From assembly GCA_019426215.1 (NCBI GenBank), contig CM033405.1, positions 3,945,001-4,009,000 of the forward strand: 64,000 nt of DNA, written 5' to 3'. This DNA comes from Buddleja alternifolia. Taxonomy: Eukaryota; Streptophyta; Magnoliopsida; Lamiales; Scrophulariaceae. Shown piece after piece: positions 58,501 through 64,000 of the stretch. Numbering within the stretch: position 1 is the first letter of the stretch; each line of letters starts with the position of its first letter. Position numbers and translations under genes: made by a program. The notes beneath the pieces were generated by a model. It was given only the letters and a program-made list of their open reading frames with translations, searched no databases and was not told the origin of the DNA.

Positions 58501-61500
58501 AAATGTTACAACAAGATCATGGGTTAATTCAGGTATTTCTAAAACCTCCTGATTAAACCTATGTACAAAATCTCTCAAGCTCTCACTAGGACCCTGCTTG
58601 AATCCCATCATGGACGACACAGATTTCCTGGCCTTCTTGTTGGCCGCAAAATGATTCTCAAATCTTTTGATGAGCTGCTCATAAGAAATTATCGAACCGG
58701 ATTGTTGACTCGTGAACCAATCCTGAGCCCGCCCTACCAAAGTCGTCACAAAAACCCTCGCATTAATGGCATTAGACTGATGATACAACGACATCAACAA
58801 TTCAAAAGTTGTCAAATGCGGCCCCGGAGCACCTGTCCCATCGTAAGTAGGCAAAAGTGGAGCTTTGAACGAACTTGGCGGTTCCTCGAACATTATAGAC
58901 TCGGAAAATGGCGAATTCCTAGCCATTAACGTTGAAACCGGCCTACTTTTTGGTAGTAGCGTCGCCGACTTACGACTCAATCTGCCAAGCTTTTCGTACA
59001 TGCCTTCAATTCCAGCCTTGGATAGCACTGGTTCCCCTTTTTCTTCATCCACAAGCTGCTTTCCTCTTCGAACTTCTGACCGCAGGTCAGCCCTACTGTC
59101 GACCTCGTCATCGGACCGTACCTCCACCGCTCCCCTCTTCTTAACCTGTGAACCCATCACCTCTTGATCTTGAAACAGCCTCTTAGGCGCCATAGGCGTC
59201 ACCGGAGCCCTCTGAACATTCGGAGTAACCAGTCCCGATGCCCCCAGTCGACTCAAAATTTCATCCACCTTTTCCTGCACCATCTTGTCCAGCTCTCCCT
59301 TTGTTAGCAATATCTTCTCTTCATTACGACCTTCCCCGCTCCGCAATGGCGCAGACGATCCGGAATCCTCTATCCGAACTCGCTTTTCCCTTTGAATTTC
59401 TTCCTCTATCCCTACAGCTGATTTCAGCGACCTTCGAGTAGTTTCCCACAGACGGCGCCAACTGATTCAGCACAGATTTTACCCTACGCTCTCAGTCAAG
59501 AATACCTCGAATACACAACAATAAATGGGCTCTTCGAATTATAGACTGCACTCAGATACTAACGAGCTGCCTACGTACCTAACAAGGATCAAGTCTAAAC
59601 GTAGTTCGAATTCGGTACGTGTGATATCTATGAGTGTACCTTGTATTTATATTATGGGATCGTACTCTCAAGTCTTCGAATAATCTGAGCCACACGATGT
59701 ATTAATCGTAGTATTTATTGCTCCGATTATCCGCCCTCAAATCTTCATAAATGACGGTATTTATAGAGTTTCCACGCTGTACTGTAGAGTGAATGACAGA
59801 TAGGACGTCTTCCCTGCTGATCCTTTACACGTGTATGTGATGAATGGCACAGATTCGATGCCCACCGGGTCGGGCCATAAACCGACCCTATCCGAGTTAC
59901 AAAAACACGCGGATCTTGGAGTGTATTGCAAATACTATAATTATAGGGACCGGATATGCAACCTACCTCGTTGCCTCGTATACGAGGCTCTAGATGGGCC
60001 TAACGAGTAAATACACTTAAAGAATACGAGGTAATCCAAGGTCGAATATTCGAGGGGCCTTTTGGTATATCAAGTACATTCGCTAACACAGAGAGCACAC
60101 ACTAACACGCATATACACACTCACTTGCACACACTATACACAGTCACACACACCTAACCAACATGCACTAGATCATGAAAGAAAGTTGTGGGGGCGGGGA
60201 TAGGGAGGATGAATAGGGGTGGTGGGCTGGGCGAGGGTGCGGGAAGAGTGGTGTTTCAGATCTGGTAGCTTGGGGGCTAGGGTTTAAGTGTGGGAAGGAA
60301 GGAGGAAAAAGGAGGAAAAGAAATAAGGAAATAAAAGAATAACAATACAAAACAATAATGATAAATTCTATATCTTTAATTTATTCATAGTTTTTAATTT
60401 TTTTTAATCGAGAATCATAGTTAAGCAAGGGGGTGTGGCCTAGCGGTCACAAGGCCTTTGGCAGTAAGAATCCACCCAGGTTCAAACCCCAGGTGATGCT
60501 TGGTAAGGGGAGTTTTCTCCCCTGGGAGGTGGTTTCAAAATCCAGGTGATGTTTGGTCTGGAGAGTTTACTCTCCCATCCTGCCCCGGGGGCCCCTGCGC
60601 TTATCGAGCCCGTCGCCTATGGGTTACCTAGGGCGGCTTACCTCCATACGTGGTTTGCGGGCTATTGTGTATGGACAAGTTTGCTCTGTTGGGTGACCGA
60701 CAGAGATTTACCTTGGGATTTCCAAAAAAAATAATAATAATAATAATTATTATTATTATTAAGTATAATTAGTTCTTCCTACGAAAATTTAGTTAATTTT
60801 CCATTGCGGTGAATAACTTAATTAATTATTAACTAATACATATTTAGTTTTAAATTTTTTGAATATTAATTAATTAAAAATAACTCATGATACATTACTT
60901 GCTTGATAATTTGTATAAAATAGTTATTTCTTATTAATTAAATAATTATAATTTATTTTACAATTGGTTGGTATGATTACATTATTATTAACTTAACTGA
61001 TTTATCCTTTAGGCAATTTATTTTACAATTTTGAGTAGTTAAAATAATTAATTATTATTGCAAAAGAACAAAAAATATGATAATAATTTATTTTATTTTT
61101 AATATCTTAATTGGGACTTATAATAAATTGGATTAGAAAATAATTGATTATACTTTTTTCTTTTTTGGAATTAATTATTAGTATATATTAATTTTATTTT
61201 ATTTAGATAATAATAGTTAAAATAAGATATCTTTAAAATAAGAAAAAAAATTAATTCGCTAAAGTTAAAAAAATCCTAAATTTAAATTAAAAGCTTGAAA
61301 AATAGACATATTTCAGATACCCAAATTTATTGTAGAAACGCCTCCCTTGGTTTAGGTAATTACAAATACCCCATAAGGATATTTTCATCATGCAAAATAT
61401 GACCAAATTTGGTTAGAGGAAACCCAAGGAAAACATGAAATTATAACATGCTTTTTTCGCTGGCATCAGCAAATTTCAGGTCGGAAAAAAGACACGGGGG

Positions 61501-62245
61501 AATTTGTAAGTCTGTCAGAGATGACAGGGGGCGTTTCTGTATATTGTCAAACGTCATAGACCTTTTGAAAAATAGATAAAATGAAAGTGAGACGGACTTT
61601 TGGTATAATTTACTCTTAAATATATTGAGTGATAAGATTTTTTTGATTTGTCATATAAATTCAGAATGTATACGAGAAACAAAAGTATTTTAAGAGTATT
61701 TAATTATACATGCATACGTGTATTATACGGGTTATAATACGATTTTTAAACTAACAAAGAAGAAAATTAGAATCATTAGTTAAGTTTGCAAATACTTTCA
61801 AATTAATTATTTTAAGTCATAAGTTGATTTAAGAGTTTGCAAACACTCCTTTAATCGAACTACATTTAAACTTCTTTACTTTACATGATTCAATCAACAG
61901 GGACTTTTAAACCAAGATCAAGTTGACACATTCAATGTTCCTCAAGTATATCCTTCTGTCAAAGAAATGACAAGGCTGGTGGAGAAAAATGGACTTTTCA
62001 ACATTGAGAAGATGGAATTGAAGAATCGCAAGGCAAACATCAAAGCCGGCATAGATCCCGAGAGTGGAATAATGCACCTTAGGGCAGTAGGAGAAGGAAC
62101 TTTTGCCAAACACTTTGGGGGTCACATAGTTGATGAAATGTTCAAAAGAACGGTTCAACAGAAAGAAACGCTTTATCACTTCTTGTCCGTTTTATCAGGG
62201 GTCGAGATTGGTATTCAGCTCTTTGCGGTTCTTAAGCGCAAATGA
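40593..62245 (+). CDS. SABATH family SAM-dependent carboxyl methyltransferase, three exons with giant introns
   Basis: Transfers a methyl group from S-adenosylmethionine to the carboxyl of a small acid; the substrate cannot be told from the sequence. Exons: 40593-40661, 48187-48840 and 61901-62245 (69+654+345 nt, 355 codons plus stop), all phase 0 with GT-AG borders, so the frame is intact. Exon 1 has MNAGDGVHSYAKNSQAQ, the SAM/substrate-binding N-terminus. Exon 2 has motif I VDLGCSSGPNT (residues 57-67), FFNDQTNNDFNTLF (97-110), AGVPGSFHGRLFP (122-134) and SSYALHWLS (143-151) with the Trp expected to hold the substrate. Exon 3 (from residue 242) ends FAVLKRK. Length is usual for the family (about 355-380). 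From memory the NDFN/RQYF..GSFHGRLFP text is closest to the loganic-acid/At5g38780-like subgroup; this is tentative. Confidence 0.93.
41098..42060. mobile_element. MITE with TGTTTGTTTC termini (hAT-like)
   Basis: Left end CGTGTTTGTTTCTATTTTG and right end CAAAACAGAAACAAACACAG are inverted repeats. Flanks TCAATGGA and CCAATGAG are only weakly similar, so the TSD is decayed or the ends are off by a base. Inside are long TA-rich tracts (41400-41830), a GA repeat (41848-41902) and a perfect palindrome at 41954-41992. Confidence 0.65.
42308..42526 (+). mobile_element. CACTA-type transposon 5' end, truncated
   Basis: CACTACAAGAAAATTGGG is the classic terminal sequence of plant CACTA (En/Spm) elements; sequence such as GACATGACTTAAAAGTG follows. 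About 220 bp further it is cut by hAT-like element 3 and no opposite end is found. Confidence 0.65.
42527..42912. mobile_element. hAT-like element 3, left part
   Basis: AAAGGACGGATTTACAGGG at the left, C/G-rich GGCCTGGGCCCCCGAG, and a tRNA-like block TGGTGGAGTTGG (42653-42664) with GTTTCGAATCC (42699-42709) match elements 1 and 2 in order. It breaks off at 42912 where a Helitron-like phrase (ACTAGCGTGAAACCCGTGC) starts. Text matching the middle of element 1 resumes near 47390-47530, so the element was split. Confidence 0.65.
45648..46390. repeat. Tandem duplication, period about 355-375 bp, in intron 1
   Basis: Two diverged direct copies share ATTGAACAACAAAATAC, AATCAAACAAAA, GGGGCATAGAA and TATCTTA.ATGCAATTA, and end near CTGCAAAGAA and AAACAATTAGT. 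The first copy begins near 45650, the second near 46005. No coding potential. Confidence 0.7.
49139..49355 (+). repeat. SINE with A-rich tail
   Basis: TTAGCCTAGTGG (A-box-like) and GGGTTCAATTCC (B-box-like) about 45 bp apart head the element, and it ends in a long A-rich tail (49326-49355). It is colinear with the minus-strand copy at 28571-28738. Confidence 0.75.
49357..49802 (+). repeat. Tandem duplication of about 210 bp, AC-rich
   Basis: Two copies (about 49357-49569 and 49570-49790) contain ACTTAA.GGGTCTGAGTCCCA, GTGGAGTCCACATAGGACTC with its palindromic core, AATCAAGGGTGGGT and TATTAAGTATCACGC. Runs of ACACACA separate them and continue on both sides of the Tat insertion. Confidence 0.85.
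49808..50417 (-). repeat. 3' LTR of the Tat element
   Basis: 610 bp; on the minus strand it runs from TGATATACC to GCTGAATCA. TATA box CTCTATAAATACC at 50101-50113 (minus). Confidence 0.96.
50418..50432 (-). promoter_or_regulatory. Polypurine tract of the Tat element
   Basis: Minus-strand AAGTGGGGGACTTAA directly precedes the 3' LTR; the identical tract is in the remnant at 35025-35039. Confidence 0.85.
50699..50706 (+). promoter_or_regulatory. TATA-like box of the antisense gene
   Basis: TATATACA lies about 190 bp before the ATG at 50892. Flanking words (CCGTTCATTTCAAAT, CTCCCCC, AGGATTTACCCT, TTTACTC) align in order with the minus strand of 34640-34770 in the diverged copy, where the box is TATATATAT. 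Function is inferred from conservation. Confidence 0.55.
50892..53450 (+). CDS. Antisense additional gene of the Tat element (Transposase_28-like N-terminus, coiled-coil C-terminus), four exons
   Basis: Exons 50892-51795, 51876-52564, 52648-52800 and 52875-53450 (904+689+153+576 nt, 773 codons plus stop), introns of 80, 83 and 74 nt, all GT-AG and in frame across every join. The N-terminal part is acidic/Ser-rich (SDEEGETSSSG), followed by a globular region: YHIPPNYRTLVPNEGDR, HLASGLRFPLHPAIVNIL, RMYGVHPNIKNF and FFFLAP. This matches the plant 'putative gypsy type transposon' family. The middle is rich in Arg/Gly/Pro (GRGAGRGRGRGR), and exons 3-4 are long coiled coil (LERANTELRQQLSALQEG) ending in an acidic tail. 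It is tail-to-tail with pol (stop 53450 against 53738). Function unknown; proposed roles for such ORFs remain speculative. No lesions seen. Confidence 0.88.
53451..53737. other. Spacer between convergent antisense gene and pol
   Basis: 287 bp, AT-rich, no frame. Must hold the 3' end of the antisense transcript; no textbook AATAAA was identified on the plus strand. Confidence 0.6.
53738..59283 (-). CDS. Tat-lineage Gag-Pol polyprotein with an intron in integrase
   Basis: Exon 1 from the first in-frame ATG (59283; the frame is open back to the PBS) to 54645, intron 54644-54556, exon 2 54555-53738, about 1818 codons. Order: Gag (ARVFVTTLVGRAQDWF), CHHC knuckle (CHFHKDKGHDIEEC, near 58130), protease VDTGSSADII (near 57515), RT with MDAYQGFNQI and VYIDDMLVKS (near 56365), RNase H, a second archaeal-type RNase H with D-E-D-D residues in HVDGSS, NNEAEYEAL, YTDSQL and MRADALSK, then integrase: HEGSCGNHSAGRSLA..CRQCQRH, first Asp in WGIDILG, ISDNGTQF and a Glu in ANGLTEVANR, ending RKFYA. 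No stops or shifts except the intron; it looks coding-competent. Confidence 0.95.
54556..54644 (-). other. 89-nt intron inside the integrase core
   Basis: On the minus strand the donor is CTAG|GTTGGTAG and the acceptor TTGTATGCAG|GGCC. A branch-point-like CTGAC lies about 30 nt before the acceptor and the intron is AT-rich. Splicing restores WGIDIL-G-PFPP; without it translation gives WGIDILGW and stops. Confidence 0.85.
59443..59460 (-). promoter_or_regulatory. Primer binding site of the Tat element
   Basis: Minus-strand TGGCGCCGTCTGTGGGAA begins two bases after the 5' LTR end, the typical Tat-lineage site. Confidence 0.88.
59463..60072 (-). repeat. 5' LTR of the Tat element
   Basis: 610 bp, six visible differences from the 3' LTR. 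TATA box CTCTATAAATACC at 59756-59768 (minus) would start gag-pol transcription. Confidence 0.96.
60431..60765 (+). repeat. SINE-like retroposon with (AAT)n tail
   Basis: TGGCCTAGCGG (60436-60446) and GGTTCAAACCCC (60479-60490) fit A and B boxes; a body of about 230 bp follows and ends AAAAAAAATAATAATAATAA. The phrase CCAGGTGATG.TTGGT is present twice (near 60490 and 60542), an internal duplication. No TSD recognised. Confidence 0.7.
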
Positions 62246-62260
62246 GATGGAATAATTCAT

Positions 62261-62493
62261 AGGGATAATCACACAAACTTCGCCTCACTTTAAGTTTAAT
62301 TACCAAACTCTTACTCACATTTAGTAATTTATTATAACTCTCCCTACCAATAAAAGAAGACTACATTTGAACCCATGTCCGTATAAATATATTACAATTT
62401 CATCTCTGACAGGGGTTGTGTTGGTAATTTTCAAAATTTTAGAGGGCTTTGGTAATTACACAATAAGTGAGGAGTGTGAGTGTAATTATCCCT
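62261..62493. mobile_element. MITE in the 3' UTR of the SABATH gene
   Basis: Left AGGGATAATCACACA and right TGTAATTATCCCT are inverted; matching continues inward (CTCACTT; TAATTACCAAA). It starts 15 bp after the stop codon. It carries AATAAA at 62349-62354 in a suitable place for mRNA 3'-end formation. No secure TSD. Confidence 0.7.
62349..62354 (+). terminator. Candidate polyadenylation signal of the SABATH gene
   Basis: AATAAA about 105 bp after the stop, within the 3' UTR MITE. The first canonical signal downstream of exon 3. Confidence 0.45.
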
Positions 62494-64000
62494 TATTAAT
62501 AAAAACTTTTTGTGCATTATGTTTTGATTTCTACCATCTAATAAATGTGTTTGTTTTTCATTATTATGTATCTTTCTGTGATTGACGAATACTTATATAT
62601 TTCAATATTCAGTGACACCTTTTTGGCATAGTTTCTTTCTCTCTCTCCAGCTCCCGCCCCATTATTTCTCCAACTTTTAACTGCATTTTCATTTTGCTCT
62701 CACTATCTTTCTTCCTCTATCTTCAACATTTATTCTTTTATTCATTTTTAATAATATAAAATATAAAATTATTCAGGTTTAATGTCACCAAATATCAGGT
62801 TTGTATCACTTTGATCACTAAAATAAAATTTGTCACGCTACATTCCTTAATGTTACATTTTGGTCACACTTTAGGGTGGCTTTTGGTCAGAAATGTTAGT
62901 TTTTCAAGGGTAAAATAATAAGATTATGTTTTCATGTTGCACTTTAGTCCGTAATTTTACATTCTGATCTCACTTTAGTATTTTTTTTTTTATTATTGAT
63001 TTTGACTCTTTGGTCCCAAAGAAAGCATGAAATTTTTTGTTTTGGCAATTCTCCTAAATAAATACTAAATACAATTTATCTTATTTGAATAATTATTATT
63101 TAACTAATATAAAATCATTATATAGTAGTAGGTAATGTCTGAACAACCAATAAAAAATAAATATATTAATAATTAATTCCTAAATAAAAGAATAAAAATA
63201 ACTATCTTATTTTAAATGTTATTATTTAGCTAATATATACTAATAGTTAATGTCTAGATAAATGCTATAAATTAATTATTTTTTACTCATTAAATAAATA
63301 AATGATTACTTAATTATTCAATTAATTGTTCAATTAATTTTGTACTAATTATAAAATAATTAAAATTGAATTATTTTAAGTTCTAATAATAAGATAGGTA
63401 TTTTAACAAAATAAGTAACAACTTATTAACTAATAATTAATTGTACATGTATTACACTAACAGATTAATTAATTATTTTATAATAATAAAACTTAAATTA
63501 CAATTTATTGGAAAAAAATAATTATGGTTAAATAGTTGATCAATAAAAAAAATTCACTATATGTAATCCCAATATTAAAATCCTAACAAATTCAAATTCA
63601 ATTTGTTTTCATGTTATTAGTGAATGTTTCATTTCAAATTTCATGATCTCATTTATTGTCATTTTTCTCTTTATCTTTCTCCTCCTTTCTTTTTCCTTCT
63701 TCACTCAAAACCCTAACCACCACATCACCACCACTTCCATGGATGAACCCACTATGCCAGCGCCAACCCAATCAACCCCAACCAATGGGTACCGCACACA
63801 TTCCCTCATCCCGCCGCCACCAAGACCGACCAACATCCTCGCCCCTGAATCTCGCCCATCTTCCAGATTTAATCATAATTTTTTCAATAAAAATATAATT
63901 TAAGTATTATTATTGTACAATAAATAATTAAGCTCTTAGTATAATAAGTAAATAATTAATTATTAGTTAATACGTTATGATACTTATCTTATTATTAGTA
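62494..64000. other. Intergenic, AT-rich; no gene seen
   Basis: Mostly TA-rich text. A C-rich, proline-coding patch (63680-63870, beginning CAAAACCCTAACCACC) resembles the reverse complement of 60190-60300 in composition but shows no convincing gene structure. Confidence 0.4.

Larger units (their letters stand above)
49808..60072 (-). mobile_element. Complete Tat-lineage (Retand-like) Ty3/gypsy retrotransposon with an antisense gene
   Basis: Two 610-bp LTRs (49808-50417 and 59463-60072), perfect TSD AGTAC (49803-49807 and 60073-60077), PBS and PPT in place. The gag-pol polyprotein is on the minus strand. Two RNase H domains (the second of archaeal type) mark the Tat lineage. A second gene lies antisense between pol and the 3' LTR, a trait known as an additional ORF in Tat elements. 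I counted 6 differences between the LTRs (about 1%); with commonly used plant rates this means well under one million years. It lies within intron 2 of the methyltransferase gene with gag-pol opposite to it. Confidence 0.96.
48841..61900 (+). other. SABATH intron 2 (13.1 kb) with an inserted Tat retrotransposon
   Basis: Begins GTAAGTTAC and ends ATCAACAG. It holds a SINE, two copies of an AC-rich repeat, the complete Tat element, a second SINE-like repeat (60431-60765) and anonymous AT-rich DNA (60770-61890, where GAAACGCCTCCCTT near 61335 and GGGGGCGTTTC near 61526 form a possible inverted pair). The intron sits at the position conserved in SABATH genes, before GLL. Confidence 0.9.

Noticed and set aside
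60431..60500. Possible tRNA gene
   Set aside because: Boxes without foldable acceptor stem; long body and (AAT)n tail fit a SINE.
63643..63903. Pro/Thr-rich frame near the right edge
   Set aside because: Signal-peptide-like start is only a CT-rich tract; no homologous domain, and a similar C-rich patch occurs near 60200 as non-coding.

Overview
This window is a piece of a plant nuclear genome, almost certainly a eudicot. It is AT-rich and its introns are GT-AG. It carries one SABATH-type methyltransferase gene and many nested plant transposons: Tat- and Athila-lineage Ty3/gypsy, Ty1/copia, LINE, PIF/Harbinger, MULE, hAT and CACTA-like elements, SINEs and a probable Helitron. All family names come from motifs, termini and target-site duplications (TSDs) read by eye; no database was searched.

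Layout. (1) 0.9-8.0 kb: a decayed LINE on the minus strand, split by a solo LTR (1781-2383) and by a 4.9-kb PIF/Harbinger element (2657-7520, TSD TTA). The Harbinger has divergent transposase and Myb/SANT-like genes, and a MULE-type MITE (6132-6911, 9-bp TSD) sits in the second gene. (2) 8.5-14 kb: a copia 3' end whose LTR is split by a non-autonomous LTR element (8591-13266, TSD CACAC) with a chimeric interior. (3) 14-20 kb: a TRIM with an initiator-Met-type PBS, a hAT-like element in its LTR, then a probable Helitron holding a MULE-like element. (4) 20.1-28.6 kb: a degenerate Athila (TSD CCTAC) that splits a SINE and has lost integrase. (5) 28.9-30.6 kb: a second hAT-like element (perfect 8-bp TSD) containing a 5'-truncated LINE. 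(6) 30.6-40.4 kb: no genes; fold-back repeats, a truncated Tat 3' end with LTR, another LTR-like block and a copia RT fragment.

(7) 40.6-62.2 kb: the only convincing host gene, a SABATH methyltransferase of 355 codons in three exons (40593-40661, 48187-48840, 61901-62245) that join in frame. Its introns are about 7.5 and 13.1 kb. Intron 2 holds a young, structurally complete 10.3-kb Tat-lineage retrotransposon (49808-60072, TSD AGTAC, two 610-bp LTRs with 6 differences by my count).

The Tat element is the most interesting object. Its gag-pol is on the minus strand. An 89-nt GT-AG intron interrupts integrase just after the first catalytic Asp; without splicing, translation stops there. A second, intact four-exon gene of 773 codons lies on the opposite strand between pol and the 3' LTR. 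A TATA-like element in front of that gene is recognisably conserved in the diverged remnant at 34.5-35.7 kb. The element therefore looks like a two-gene, convergently transcribed retrotransposon in which splicing could control integrase supply.
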